From: Bacteroidota bacterium
GTDB lineage: Bacteria; Bacteroidota; JABWAT01
Length of the DNA: 64,000 nucleotides
Direction of reading: 5' to 3'
Assembly (NCBI GenBank): GCA_017303995.1
Contig: JAFLBE010000014.1
Span: forward strand, 1 to 64,000
The notes beneath the pieces were generated by a model. The model saw nothing but the letters and a program-made list of their open reading frames with translations, searched no databases and had not been told where the DNA came from. The stretch's first letter is position 1. Every line of letters starts with the position of its first letter. Below, in pieces: positions 25,132 through 34,832 of the stretch. The position numbers and the translations under genes are program-made.

Positions 25132-26217
25132 ATGCTATTAAAATCATTCAACGACGAAGGAAATCTGGCTTATCTGCTTGTTGACACCAAAACCGGTCAT
25201 GCCATTCTGGTTGATCCGGTTAAAGAACGGGTTGATGATCTGGTTAAGCTGATTAAGAAAAATAACTATAAAGTTGACTATGTGATTGATTCTCACAGTC
25301 ATGCAGATCACTTTTCAGGTGCCGGGCTCATTCGTGATGCACTTGGCTGCAAGGTAGTGATGGGACGGGCAACCGTTGAACAAAGAAAGTTTGATACCGA
25401 CCTCGGGAAAAAATTCGGTATTGAAGATATTCTTTCCTTCAATGTAAAAATTCAGGTTGATAAATACGTGAGACACGGTGAAACGCTCACCTATGGTGAA
25501 AAAACCGTTACCTTTTACGAAACACCGGGTCATACCCTGAACTCGATTTCATTTCTTTCAGACCGGTATCTCTTCACCGGTGATTCTCTGATGATTGGTC
25601 AGACAGGTCGGTTAGACCTGCCGGGTGGAAGTCCGTCTGACATGTTCAAAACCTTGCATTCGGTTTTGAAACCACTTGCCGATGAAAGTGTGATTTTATG
25701 TCCGGCTCACGATTATGATCATAACGCATCACGTTTGCTGAAGGATGAAATAGCAGAAAACGAATTTTACAAACCACAAACAGAAGCTGAATTTGTTGAA
25801 TTTACAAGCGGATTCTTCCCACCACTTAAATTGGATGATATGGGCGGAGTTTCACGTATTCAATGCGGCGCATCAGGAGGACAGGAAAAATTGGAACAAG
25901 GCATATTTAACATTTTACCGGCTGAACTTGAAGCCAAACTGAAAACGGATGATTCATCCTGGATGGTAATTGACGTTCGGGAACCGTACGAACTTCTGAG
26001 CGGAAAAATCACACAGGCTGTCAACATTCCGTTAAGTGAAATCGAAGGCCGTCTCACCGAAATCCCCAAAAACAAACGGATAGCCGTTGTTTGTCAGTCT
26101 GGCGGAAGAAGCTCACGTGTTTCGAATTATCTGGCACAGAATGGCTGGACGACTGTGTACAACATGACCGGCGGGATGATGATGTGGCAAATGAATTATT
26201 TACCGATTCAGAAATAA
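25132..26217 (+). CDS. MBL-fold / rhodanese fusion, persulfide dioxygenase-like
   Basis: A protein of 361 residues. Residues 1-~235 are a metallo-beta-lactamase domain of the ETHE1/glyoxalase II group (SHSHADHFSGA, TPGHTLNSISFL, FTGDSLMIGQTGRLDLPGG, PAHDYDH). Residues ~260-360 are a rhodanese domain with VIDVREPYELLSG and the active-site Cys in VVCQSGGRSSR. Such fusions oxidise glutathione- or other low-molecular-weight persulfides and transfer sulfane sulfur in sulfide detoxification. A ribosome site AAGAGGAAAA precedes the ATG, and a strong terminator follows. Confidence 0.9.
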   Translation: MLLKSFNDEGNLAYLLVDTKTGHAILVDPVKERVDDLVKLIKKNNYKVDYVIDSHSHADHFSGAGLIRDALGCKVVMGRATVEQRKFDTDLGKKFGIEDILSFNVKIQVDKYVRHGETLTYGEKTVTFYETPGHTLNSISFLSDRYLFTGDSLMIGQTGRLDLPGGSPSDMFKTLHSVLKPLADESVILCPAHDYDHNASRLLKDEIAENEFYKPQTEAEFVEFTSGFFPPLKLDDMGGVSRIQCGASGGQEKLEQGIFNILPAELEAKLKTDDSSWMVIDVREPYELLSGKITQAVNIPLSEIEGRLTEIPKNKRIAVVCQSGGRSSRVSNYLAQNGWTTVYNMTGGMMMWQMNYLPIQK

Positions 26218-26243
26218 AAGTTGGTAAGTAAACAGTTTTTTTT

Positions 26244-26274
26244 AAAAAGGGCGGCTTTAGTCGCCCTTTTTTTT
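26244..26274 (+). terminator. intrinsic terminator after the MBL-rhodanese gene
   Basis: AAAAAGGGCG, loop GCTTTAGT, CGCCC, then a run of eight T. It lies about 30 bp after the stop codon at 26217. Confidence 0.85.
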
Positions 26275-26486
26275 GAGGGAAAAGACAGTTTTCCCGCGCT
26301 CAAGCAAGCGTACTTGCCGGGTTAAAAGATCACGCAGATATTCACGGATTGGGAAATGAGTAATGGTCAAAGTTTAATGGTCAATGATTAACCATATTAT
26401 TGATGCCTGCAGGATTGAGTTACGACAGGATCAAAGGCAAAATCATTGAGGGAAAACACATTTTTTGAGCAAAAGGGATGATTGAA

Positions 26487-27287
26487 TCAAATATCAAATC
26501 CACCTGAAAGAGAAAATCTTATTCCAACCTGGTTGTCACTTATGATGCTGGTTCCAAATGAATCAATGTTGAGCGCATCAATTTTAAGGGTTTTATAGCT
26601 AGTTGATGCAAACTCGCCAAAAACTTCCAGATTAAGGATAACATTCCTGGACAGGACAAATTCGAAACCGCCACTTAAAAAGGGTGCGAATCCGGGTTTA
26701 AGTGTGTAAGTGTAAGAATTCACAAACTTGTTTTCAGCCGTAACACTTTTAGGAGGAAAAGTCCCGGATCCTGAAAATGATTTATAAATCAATCCGGCTT
26801 TAATGCTGGTTCTGGATCCTTTTATAAACTGGATTCCAGGAAAAATATTTATATAAAGACCTTTTCCTGTAAGTTCAAATTCGCCTGAAGGTGACAAGCC
26901 CTCTAACCCAAAAATGCTTTTACTTTCATCCATTTGCTGATAGGTGTAAATCAGGCCAACTGCAAAATTGGGAGTTAAAAAGTAACGCCCAAAAACTAAA
27001 AAAGAAAAGTTGCCTGAATAATTAAGTCCAACTGAAGGGGTTTCGAAGGAATAATAATGGATTTCCCCTGAGAAATCTGTTGAGTTAGAATTGTCTTTCA
27101 GATGGCTTGAAATACCGAATCCGATTCCCAAATCAATTTTTTTTCCGGCTGTCTTTTGCTCTGTTTCCGTCGAGTTTAAACTGATTTTCAGATCAGCAGG
27201 TTTTGAATTTATTGGCTGACCTAATGAAAATCCAGCAAGTAAAACCAAAAAAAGACTGAGGAGAATGCGAACCTTTTTTATTGACAT
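26487..27287 (-). CDS. outer-membrane beta-barrel protein
   Basis: A protein of 266 residues with a signal peptide (ILLSLFLVLLAGFSLGQ) and about eight to ten amphipathic strands with alternating aromatic residues; it ends IRFSLSGGFDI. It resembles the OmpA-like/OmpX-type small barrels (PF13505 or PF13568 group) common in this phylum. No C-terminal peptidoglycan-binding domain is present. Function cannot be assigned. It sits alone between repeats and a promoter-rich gap. Confidence 0.65.
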   Translation of the reverse strand: MSIKKVRILLSLFLVLLAGFSLGQPINSKPADLKISLNSTETEQKTAGKKIDLGIGFGISSHLKDNSNSTDFSGEIHYYSFETPSVGLNYSGNFSFLVFGRYFLTPNFAVGLIYTYQQMDESKSIFGLEGLSPSGEFELTGKGLYINIFPGIQFIKGSRTSIKAGLIYKSFSGSGTFPPKSVTAENKFVNSYTYTLKPGFAPFLSGGFEFVLSRNVILNLEVFGEFASTSYKTLKIDALNIDSFGTSIISDNQVGIRFSLSGGFDI

Positions 27288-27502
27288 GGAATTCCAGAAA
27301 TAAGGGGTTGAAAAAATTTATAATGTTAGCACAAGTTCATGTTTGGATTTGGAATTGTCAAATTCCGGAATGACATGCAAAGCCAATTCAAGATGTTAAA
27401 ACCTGAAAGTGCTAACTCATCCGCACCAAACTTTTAAATCCAACATTTCATTGAGTAACTTTAGCTTTTTAAAACCACAGAGACCAATATCAGGATAAAA
27501 TT

Positions 27503-28315
27503 ATGGATAAAATTGACCAACTTTTCCATCAGCTTTGGGAAGACTATGCTTCCAGAAATCCGATTGCAAACCAGATTCATGACTTGCTTCAGGCAAAAGG
27601 TGAAATCGTGGAGAATGACCACGTTGCGCTGAGAACTTTTAATCTGAATTCCATCGGGATAGAAAAACTTGCCAGGCCATTTATCAGGCTTGGTTATGAA
27701 GAAAAGGGAGAGTACGAGTTTCCTGAAAAAAAATTATTTGCCAAACACTGGGAACATCCGTCGGGGAACTATCCGAGAGTATTCATTTCTGAGTTGAAAG
27801 TTGAAGAATTTTCTGCAGATTTTCAGAAAATCATCGAAATCCTGGTGAAACAGGTTCCGCCTGAAACGATAAAAAGTGACAACTTCCCGATTTGCGGCGT
27901 TCCCTGGACGATGATTGATCATGATACCTTTGAATTTCTGCGGAATGAAAGTGAATATGCCGCCTGGATGGCTGTGAACGGATTCCGGGCCAACCACTTT
28001 ACCGTTTCAGTAAACAAACTGAAGCAATTTAAAAACCTGCAGGAGCTGAATTCCTTTTTAAAGGATAACGGATTCAAACTCAATGCGCAGGGTGGAGAAA
28101 TTAAGGGAACGCCGGCGGAGTGTCTTGAACAATCGTCAACCCTGGCGAATGTGATCAAGATTGAACTTGCCGATGGAGACTATGACCTCCCCGGATGTTA
28201 TTATGAATTTGCACTCCGCCATCCGATGGCAGACGGAAAGTTGTATTCCGGGTTTATTGCCAAATCAGCGGATAAGATTTTTGAATCGACGGACCGAAAG
28301 GCCGGTGACAAGTGA
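27503..28315 (+). CDS. DUF1338 / 2-oxoadipate dioxygenase-decarboxylase-like protein
   Basis: A protein of 270 residues of the DUF1338 family, whose characterised members (HglS/YdcJ type) are Fe(II) enzymes converting 2-oxoadipate to 2-hydroxyglutarate in lysine breakdown. Candidate metal ligands are His in NDHVALRTF (about 40), His in RANHFTVSVNK (about 170) and Glu in GCYYEFALRHP (about 237). It is shorter than YdcJ (about 450 residues), matching the short plant/bacterial form. The last few residues (KAGDK) come from a GTGACAAGTGACGG repeat. Confidence 0.82.
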   Translation: MDKIDQLFHQLWEDYASRNPIANQIHDLLQAKGEIVENDHVALRTFNLNSIGIEKLARPFIRLGYEEKGEYEFPEKKLFAKHWEHPSGNYPRVFISELKVEEFSADFQKIIEILVKQVPPETIKSDNFPICGVPWTMIDHDTFEFLRNESEYAAWMAVNGFRANHFTVSVNKLKQFKNLQELNSFLKDNGFKLNAQGGEIKGTPAECLEQSSTLANVIKIELADGDYDLPGCYYEFALRHPMADGKLYSGFIAKSADKIFESTDRKAGDK

Positions 28316-28440
28316 CGGTGGACAGGTGACGGGTCACGGGTTGGGATACGTTTTACGGGGTAATAGATAATCGTTTTTTGATTTTAAGCTCCGGAGGAGC
28401 GACCTATTGGTAGCCCCGGGTGTAAACCCGGGGTGACGTA
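28316..28440. repeat. repeat cluster: GGTGACGGGTCACGGG tract and GGAG/CCCCGGG hairpins
   Basis: A short-period GTGACGG tract at 28305-28350 is followed by GCTCC-GGA-GGAGC (28388-28400) and CCCCGGGT-GTAA-ACCCGGGG (28414-28433). The two hairpins belong together as a repeat known by eye from many environmental genomes. No gene is visible in 28316-28531. Confidence 0.6.
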
Positions 28441-28531
28441 ATTTGCAAGACTACCATCGGCCGGCCACGGATGTTTTGAGATAGGTGAACATATTCCGGC
28501 CGAAACCGGAAAAACTTTAAAAAGGAATCAA

Positions 28532-29245
28532 ATGGCACGCGAATGGAAAACAGCAGTTTTATCACGGGTTGAACAGGAAACTGCCGGGACGAAACGTTTT
28601 TATTTTAAGGTTCCCGGGGAACCGGTTTTTGATTTTGCTCCCGGACAGTTCGTCACTTTTGACCTTCCAATAGAAGCCAAAGTAAGACTTCGCAGTTATT
28701 CCATCGCTTCATCGCCAGCCGGAACAAACGAATTTGAACTCATCATTGTGAAGGTTGAAGACGGAAAAGGAACGCATTACCTTTTCAGTGAAGTGATCGG
28801 GACTGAATTTCAGTTTATCGGACCTTTAGGCAAATTTGTTCTGCCAGAAAACACGAATACTGATCTGTGTTTCATCGGGACAGGAACCGGTATTGCGCCA
28901 CTCAGAAGTATGATTAGGTTTATTATGGAAAAAAACCTGCCATATAACTCCATAACCCTGATTTTTGGCAGCCGGTTTGAAGCTGATATTCTGTACCGGA
29001 AGGAATTTGATGCATTGGCATCAGCCAACTCAAAATTCAAATTTATCCCGACGTTAAGCCGAGCCGGTCATGACTGGAACGGTCCGAAAGGATATGTGCA
29101 CGACCATTACAAACATCACTTTGCAGACGGCCGTGATGCCCAATTCTTTATCTGCGGATTAAATCACATGGTAAGTCAATGCCGTGAAAATCTGGCAGCT
29201 CTTGGCTACAGCAAAGAACATATTCATTTCGAAAAATACGATTAA
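28532..29245 (+). CDS. FAD-dependent ferredoxin-NAD(P) reductase-like oxidoreductase
   Basis: A protein of 237 residues. The FAD domain has LRSYSIASSP (RxYS-x-S) and the NAD(P) domain has FIGTGTGIAPLRSM, LIFGSRFEADILY and FFICGLNHMV. There is no attached iron-sulfur or globin domain, so it is a stand-alone flavin reductase feeding an unknown partner such as a ferredoxin or oxygenase. It is preceded by AAGGAATC at a good distance. It is followed after 35 bp by a DUF6526 membrane protein, so the two may form a unit. Confidence 0.88.
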   Translation: MAREWKTAVLSRVEQETAGTKRFYFKVPGEPVFDFAPGQFVTFDLPIEAKVRLRSYSIASSPAGTNEFELIIVKVEDGKGTHYLFSEVIGTEFQFIGPLGKFVLPENTNTDLCFIGTGTGIAPLRSMIRFIMEKNLPYNSITLIFGSRFEADILYRKEFDALASANSKFKFIPTLSRAGHDWNGPKGYVHDHYKHHFADGRDAQFFICGLNHMVSQCRENLAALGYSKEHIHFEKYD

Positions 29246-29280
29246 ACTAAAAACTAACCGCTCTAAAATTTAGGATTATC

Positions 29281-29712
29281 ATGACTCCCCAAAACTACAA
29301 AAACCATGCACGACTTATTCCGCTTTATCATTTTGTGCTTTCAGCGGCCTTGTTGGTTCTGTTCGTGGCCGGAATCGTTCGCTCAATTATGGCCATTGGA
29401 ACGCCGGAACTCATGTTTGACCTTCAGTATACCGGACTTGTGGCGGCAAATCTGATTATTTATCTTTTCATGAGAAGCTTCCCGCTCAAAGCTCAGGATC
29501 GTGCCATCCGTGCTGAAGAAAATTTCCGGCATTATTTACTTACCGGGAAAACCCTGAACCCGGAATTGAAAGTCCCGCAGATTGTGGCTCTTCGGTTTGC
29601 CTCTGATGAAGAATTTGTGGCTTTGGCAGAACGGGCTGTGAAGGAAAACATGAAGCAGGATGATATTAAGAAAGCAATCAAAAACTGGAAAGCCGATACT
29701 TACCGGGTGTAA
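29281..29712 (+). CDS. DUF6526-family membrane protein
   Basis: A protein of 143 residues with two membrane segments (about 16-38 and 47-65) and a soluble C-terminus. The blocks QNYKNHARLIPLYHF and KAQDRAIRAEENFRHYLLTG match the DUF6526 family of uncharacterised proteins. The arginine/glutamate-rich segment after the second helix probably lies in the cytoplasm. It is preceded by a flavin reductase on the same strand. Confidence 0.75.
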   Translation: MTPQNYKNHARLIPLYHFVLSAALLVLFVAGIVRSIMAIGTPELMFDLQYTGLVAANLIIYLFMRSFPLKAQDRAIRAEENFRHYLLTGKTLNPELKVPQIVALRFASDEEFVALAERAVKENMKQDDIKKAIKNWKADTYRV

Positions 29713-29737
29713 GCCTGGTGAAGGCTAAATTCTCATT

Positions 29738-29765
29738 GTAACACCGACCTCCCGGTCGGTGTTAC
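29738..29765. repeat. perfect 12-bp palindrome GTAACACCGACC/GGTCGGTGTTAC
   Basis: Stem of 12 bp with loop TCCC, just after the DUF6526 gene. The core CGACC-TCCC-GGTCG recurs at 44231-44250. It could stop transcription but has no T run, so it is listed as a dispersed palindrome. Confidence 0.65.
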
Positions 29766-29803
29766 ATAATTCAGTTGAATCACAAACCAAAACTAAACCC
29801 GCC

Positions 29804-30967
29804 CTACGATTTCTCAGATCCGATCCCACTTAACGCAGTGAGTTTCAGTGGTGAATACCAGATTGCAGTTCCTACAATCAGAGAAATGGCAAATCCGTAC
29901 GGAAGACCAAACGCCATAAGACCGCAGAGAATGGCGATAACAAATCCGCGTTTATCAGAAACCACATCTTTCACAAGTACGATGAGTGATAATCCTTCCA
30001 CGACCAGAATGACACCCAGAACCGGCAACGGAAAAGCTTTAATAATTTCGTGAAATCCATTTCCGAAAAAAAGTCCGAACGAAACATACATCAACCCGTA
30101 AATGATCACCGATCCGCCCGTTCTTCCGCCAAACGTATAATGCCCAACCATCCCGCCTGCACCGTGACAGGAAGGAATTCCGCTGAAAAACGGAGAAACC
30201 AGATTCATCAGTGAATAAGTCGTCCCGATTTTTTTTACTGTGATATCAGTTCGTTCCGGGAAGTAGTCTGCAGAAACCTGTTTGGTTGCCAGAATGCTGT
30301 TGCCCAGCGAAAGCGGGATCTGCGGAAGAGCGAGAAGGACAAATCCGGTTGCAATATTTTCGATTGAAGGAATGAAAAAAACCGGAAAATTGATTCCAAA
30401 AGTAGCTGGCAAAACCGCTAGATCTATCTTGAAAATAAAAGCGTAAAGCATCCCCAACAGAATGACAAGAAGTGCGGCCGGGACTTTTTTCCTATCAATA
30501 AAGAGCAAGATAATCAGGAAGGAAAATCCGGCCAGAATATAACCGGGAAGATGATCTGCTGGAATGTATTCTTTAAAGGCAAGAAGTGACAAACTGATTC
30601 CTAGACCAAGCTGAATGCCCCGGATGACTGCTTTTGGAATAAAACGGGTGAGTTTGTCGAGAATTCCGGTGACAGACAAAATCAGCATGACCACACCGAT
30701 TGCGAGACCGGCGCCCATGAGAACCGGACCCGCAATTTTCTGGGAGATAACCAGGGCAGCCATGGCTTTGAGTGGTTGAACCGGCATGGGCATCCGATAA
30801 AAATAGCCGGTAAAAATCTGCATCAGCCCAAAAATAATCAGGACACTGGGCGTGTGAAGTCCGGCGGCAATAATCATGGCAACGATTAACGGAAAATCAG
30901 TCCCGATGTCACCAAAAGCACCCGAAAATTCCTGCCGGTTGAACCGGATTTTGGGAAGGGTTACCAC
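29804..30967 (-). CDS. MOT1-type molybdate (or sulfate) transporter
   Basis: A polytopic protein of 387 residues. It has the MOT1 signatures GAFGDIGTDFPLIVAM near the N-terminus and the PxPxQP-type MPMPVQPLKAMAAL, plus GGMVGHYTFGGRTGGS late in the protein. The family includes plant and algal MOT1 molybdate importers; related members carry sulfate. Four molybdenum cofactor genes in this window support molybdate. The GTG start directly follows the TAA of the pRiA4b-like gene, so the genes are cotranscribed. Confidence 0.83.
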   Translation of the reverse strand: MVTLPKIRFNRQEFSGAFGDIGTDFPLIVAMIIAAGLHTPSVLIIFGLMQIFTGYFYRMPMPVQPLKAMAALVISQKIAGPVLMGAGLAIGVVMLILSVTGILDKLTRFIPKAVIRGIQLGLGISLSLLAFKEYIPADHLPGYILAGFSFLIILLFIDRKKVPAALLVILLGMLYAFIFKIDLAVLPATFGINFPVFFIPSIENIATGFVLLALPQIPLSLGNSILATKQVSADYFPERTDITVKKIGTTYSLMNLVSPFFSGIPSCHGAGGMVGHYTFGGRTGGSVIIYGLMYVSFGLFFGNGFHEIIKAFPLPVLGVILVVEGLSLIVLVKDVVSDKRGFVIAILCGLMAFGLPYGFAISLIVGTAIWYSPLKLTALSGIGSEKS

Positions 30968-31564
30968 TTAATCACTGAACGTACCGAAATCAGGTTCACG
31001 AAGAAATTCATTCACTTCATCCGGATCAAAATAAGCCGGATCAAACACATCACCCAGCCAGTCGATCAGGTCAGGATATTCTGGATGTTTCGGGTTTTTC
31101 AAAACCTTGCAAAGATCTTCATAGCCAGGAGCCCCGCCACAATCCTCCGGCGGACAGGCCATTTTTCCATCGGTACAAACCGGATAAAAAACATCTGGCT
31201 TTAGAGGGATTACCTTTTCGAGAATGATGTCATGTTCCCAGCTGTCACCAAAATCATAGCTGTACAAAAGTTTGTCAGATTCAACCGAAATCAAATCTTT
31301 CAGAATGATTTTTCTGGAATCAGATTCACCCGTTGACATCCATTCATCATCGTCTCCTGATTCGGGAGCCGAATAATGAACTTTATCTTTAGTGAAATTG
31401 TGGTGATGAGAATTCGTCCAGCCCATGGTGGTCTGAATGATTTTATGAAGATCGTGAAGGGTAAGTTCAGCCGGAACGATAACTCGTCTCCAAACCGTCG
31501 GTTTTACATCCCGGAGTGTGACTTTAAACTGGTAACCCAATTGATTGCTGACCACAAGCTTCAT
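30968..31564 (-). CDS. pRiA4b ORF-3-family protein
   Basis: A protein of 198 residues matching the plasmid pRiA4b ORF-3 family. Visible blocks are FKVTLRDVKPTVWRRVIVP, LTLHDLHKIIQTTMGWTNSH, YSYDFGDSWEHDI and the cysteine-rich CPPEDCGGAPGYEDL. The family is frequent in bacteria and of unknown function; C and H residues may bind zinc. The ATG at 31564 follows GAAGGA; an upstream TTG is less likely. It lies between a sensor kinase and a molybdate-type transporter in one transcription unit. Confidence 0.85.
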   Translation of the reverse strand: MKLVVSNQLGYQFKVTLRDVKPTVWRRVIVPAELTLHDLHKIIQTTMGWTNSHHHNFTKDKVHYSAPESGDDDEWMSTGESDSRKIILKDLISVESDKLLYSYDFGDSWEHDIILEKVIPLKPDVFYPVCTDGKMACPPEDCGGAPGYEDLCKVLKNPKHPEYPDLIDWLGDVFDPAYFDPDEVNEFLREPDFGTFSD

Positions 31565-31579
31565 TTGAAAATCCTTCAA

Positions 31580-34500
31580 TTAAACCGGAATAGAAACTGT
31601 CACGGTGGTTTCTTCTTTATGGATACTGTTCAGAGTAATCGTTCCGCCAAGTTGCTTCACCATGTTATAAGTTTCGTACATGCCCAGCCCGGTTCCCTGT
31701 CCGGTTTGTTTGGTCGTATAAAACGGTTCAAAAACCCTTGGAATTAAAGGTTTTGGGATGCCGGTTCCATTATCACGGATTTCAAAGACAAGAAAACCTT
31801 CACTGCTGATACCGGCTTTGAAGACAACTTTCCCTTCACGGTTAACCAGTAAGCCTTCTTTTTGGGCTTCATTAATGGCTTCTGCGGCATTATTCAAAAT
31901 GTTGTAAAGGATAATTTTGATTTTCGGACCTTTGATGATCTGATCATCTGAAAGCGTAGATTCAAGCTGAAATTTGACTTCCGGGTGGCGGCTTTTAACA
32001 ATTTCCAAAATGGATTGAAGTTGTTCACCTGCAGGGAATGCCCGATCAAATTCTTCGCTGGTCGAAAAAGCCGCCATTTTCTCTACTATAATCCGGATTC
32101 TTCTCACCCCTTCGAATATCGATTTCAACCCTCGGGAAAGGGAATTTGATCTTTCTCCAACAGGAAGAACGCCAGCTGATTCCAGTTCAAGCTGTACCAT
32201 TTCGGCGTTTAACTGAATGATGGTAAGCGGATTGTTGACCTCATGTGAAAGTCCGGCAGTGAGCTCACCCATAGCGGCCATTTTTTCAGTCTGAATGAGT
32301 TGGGTGGTTTTTTCAGCAACCAGTTGCTCCAATTGGCGGTTCTGTTCTTTGAGCTGCCGGGTTCTGAAAAAGACATACAGAATGACACCTAAAACCACCA
32401 GAATGACATAGCTGAAATAGGCAACAAGCGATCGGTACCAGGGCGGATTAATTTGAAATGAAAAGGTTGCCGGATCACTCAGATTCCCCTGCGGATCACG
32501 GGCCTGAACTGAAAATGTATAATTTCCTTCCCTGAGATTGGTGTAATCCTTACTTTGTTCAGTTGTCCAGTCAGACCAGTTTGGCGTTTCACTCTTTGTG
32601 AGGCTGACCCGGTAAAAAACAGCAGATTTCTGATTGTAAACAGGTGAGGTAAAAAGAAACCTGAGAAAGAAATCACCATGATCAAGCACAGGTTTTTTGC
32701 CGTTAAAATAACGGCCGGCAATTACTGTTGAGCCATTGATGGTAACTTCTCTGATCAGTGCATGAAACGAAAAATTTCCTGGATTAATTGTTTCAGACTT
32801 GTACTTCAGTATGTATTCATCCAGAATAATCCAGGTTGTCTGATTCACATCTGAAAAAACCTGATTATAATTTTTATCGTACGGATTAATGAATGGAATG
32901 GTGATGGTTTGAAATTTTTGGTTCTCATTCATATTCACAACAATACTTTCGTACCGCCGCCCATCACCGGTTTTTATCCAGAGGCAGTTATTTCCATCCA
33001 GATCAAAACGGTCAATCACCCGCATTTCTTCAGGCAAAAGGCGGTTGAGTTCTTCATACGGCTCAAAACGGGTGCCATTCCAGCGGTAAATTCCTTTCAT
33101 GGTTCCGGCAATCAGTTCGTTTCCAACAGTAAACGGTAACACCAGCCTGAAATCAGGAAGTCCGTCTTCGGGCGTAAAGTGGTGGGCTGATTTCCAAGCC
33201 TGTTCAGCTGTGGTGCCATTCCAGCCATTTTCCACGGCAAATAAACCTGAAAACTTGGTGCCAATCCACAGTTTTCCATCAAACCCGGCAATCCCCGACA
33301 TACTATGCTTGAAGGTTGATATTAATCCTTTATCCGACCAACCGGCGGCTGATTTTTCGAGAAGTCCGGGTCCGTAAAACCGGTTATTGTAAATCATGAG
33401 AGTTGGTTGCCCTGGAACCGGTTCAAAAATGTCGAGATCCTTTTCTGAAACGGGTTTTAATTCTTTCCCATTCCAGACAAAGCCGCCGGTAGAACTTGAA
33501 ACAAAAAGTTCATTGTTAAATTCACGTAAATCATTGAATATTCTGGGTTTACCAGAAATGTTGACTGCCATGGGGAACAGATCGGCAGTTTTTGTGTTGG
33601 TTTCATCGAGCAGATATAACCCATCAGAGGTTACCGTGACCAGTTTTCCCTTAAATGGGATACTTTTTTTGATATTTCCAGAGAAACCTGAGGTTTTGTC
33701 ATAAACCCGAAATGGCATCCCAAAAAAGATTCGGCTGATTCCGTTCTGATGGCCGATCCAGAGTCCGTTTTCCCGGTCAAGAAAGTTGAAAAGTCCGTAA
33801 TTATCGGTTAGTCCGTTAGTTTCGTTGAAAATATTACAGACTTCACCTTTTGAGTTCACAATCAGAACACCACTGAAAAAAGTCACAAAGACAAACTGAT
33901 CAGAGCCGATCTTTCCGGCATCATAAATGTGACTTTTCTTTAAAAACTCAGAATCTTTTGATAAAATCGGACGGGTGGATTTTCCATCGTAAATAAATAG
34001 GCCGTCATTACGGGAAACGACCATCATTTTCCCGTCTTCCATGGGGAGAAAACCATTTATTTTAAAATTGGCAACAGGTTCAGAACCCTGAAGAAAGTGA
34101 AGTGAGTCTTCCTTGATGGTGTAAAGACCCTGTGAGGAAATGCGAAAAACGGGTTCACCATTTACAATTGAAATGACATCAAACCGATCGACACCTGCCG
34201 GACGTTCAAAGACAGTAATTTTTCCATCCATCCACCTGAACAGATATTTGAAACTTCTGAAGTAAACGGCCGGACCGCAAACTCTGACTTCCCAGACTTC
34301 GCTGAAGTCGAGATATTTTTCGGGGATGAACGGGCGGAGTGACTGGTAAGTAAGTTCGCCGGCAGAATCGGGTTTCAATATGCCGAATTCGTTGGTAGCC
34401 GCCACATAAATCACATTTGATGAATCAATATCCAGCCAAAGCGGACTGATATTATCCTTCAGATGAATCAGATCCCAGGTTTGTCCGTCGTACTCCAAAA

Positions 34501-34684
34501 CACCGTTCTGGTTGGCGAGGTAAACAATTCCCTGCCGGTTCTGGATGACACACCAGTTCTGCCTGCCGGAAAAATATTGTGAAAATTTGATATTCTGGAT
34601 GAAGGGTTTTCCGCCAAAATCAGGGTGCTGACCGTTTGCCTGAACGGAAAAAACCGCAGCGAGAATATAAAGTAAGTATTTCAT
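31580..34684 (-). CDS. beta-propeller sensor histidine kinase (Reg_prop / Y_Y_Y)
   Basis: A protein of about 1034 residues: signal peptide, a large periplasmic propeller built from repeats such as NRQGIVYLANQNGVLEYDG and GLWIGHQNGISRIFFG, a Y_Y_Y domain (NYTFSVQARDPQGNLSDP), one membrane segment (about residues 745-765), a short coiled coil, HisKA (MGELTAGLSHEVNNPLTIIQ) and HATPase (ILNNAAEAINEA, DNGTGIP, GQGTGLGMY). It resembles hybrid two-component sensors of Bacteroidota but lacks receiver and HTH domains, so it needs a separate regulator. A TonB receptor gene precedes it on the same strand 149 bp away. The ligand is unknown. Confidence 0.9.
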   Translation of the reverse strand: MKYLLYILAAVFSVQANGQHPDFGGKPFIQNIKFSQYFSGRQNWCVIQNRQGIVYLANQNGVLEYDGQTWDLIHLKDNISPLWLDIDSSNVIYVAATNEFGILKPDSAGELTYQSLRPFIPEKYLDFSEVWEVRVCGPAVYFRSFKYLFRWMDGKITVFERPAGVDRFDVISIVNGEPVFRISSQGLYTIKEDSLHFLQGSEPVANFKINGFLPMEDGKMMVVSRNDGLFIYDGKSTRPILSKDSEFLKKSHIYDAGKIGSDQFVFVTFFSGVLIVNSKGEVCNIFNETNGLTDNYGLFNFLDRENGLWIGHQNGISRIFFGMPFRVYDKTSGFSGNIKKSIPFKGKLVTVTSDGLYLLDETNTKTADLFPMAVNISGKPRIFNDLREFNNELFVSSSTGGFVWNGKELKPVSEKDLDIFEPVPGQPTLMIYNNRFYGPGLLEKSAAGWSDKGLISTFKHSMSGIAGFDGKLWIGTKFSGLFAVENGWNGTTAEQAWKSAHHFTPEDGLPDFRLVLPFTVGNELIAGTMKGIYRWNGTRFEPYEELNRLLPEEMRVIDRFDLDGNNCLWIKTGDGRRYESIVVNMNENQKFQTITIPFINPYDKNYNQVFSDVNQTTWIILDEYILKYKSETINPGNFSFHALIREVTINGSTVIAGRYFNGKKPVLDHGDFFLRFLFTSPVYNQKSAVFYRVSLTKSETPNWSDWTTEQSKDYTNLREGNYTFSVQARDPQGNLSDPATFSFQINPPWYRSLVAYFSYVILVVLGVILYVFFRTRQLKEQNRQLEQLVAEKTTQLIQTEKMAAMGELTAGLSHEVNNPLTIIQLNAEMVQLELESAGVLPVGERSNSLSRGLKSIFEGVRRIRIIVEKMAAFSTSEEFDRAFPAGEQLQSILEIVKSRHPEVKFQLESTLSDDQIIKGPKIKIILYNILNNAAEAINEAQKEGLLVNREGKVVFKAGISSEGFLVFEIRDNGTGIPKPLIPRVFEPFYTTKQTGQGTGLGMYETYNMVKQLGGTITLNSIHKEETTVTVSIPV

Positions 34685-34832
34685 ACTGTTAAGGTACAAT
34701 CAGACAGGTGAAAATCAAAAAAAGTGAAGAAAGGAAGGGGAATTTGCAGGTGGGGATTAATGATAAAATAATGGAACCGGGGAAAATGGTGAGATTTTCC
34801 CCAATCCAATTTGATCAAATATTCATGGCAGG

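Noticed and set aside
29738-29765. Terminator after the DUF6526 gene
   Set aside because: The stem is perfect but no T run follows on either strand, and the core recurs elsewhere, so it is listed as a repeat.
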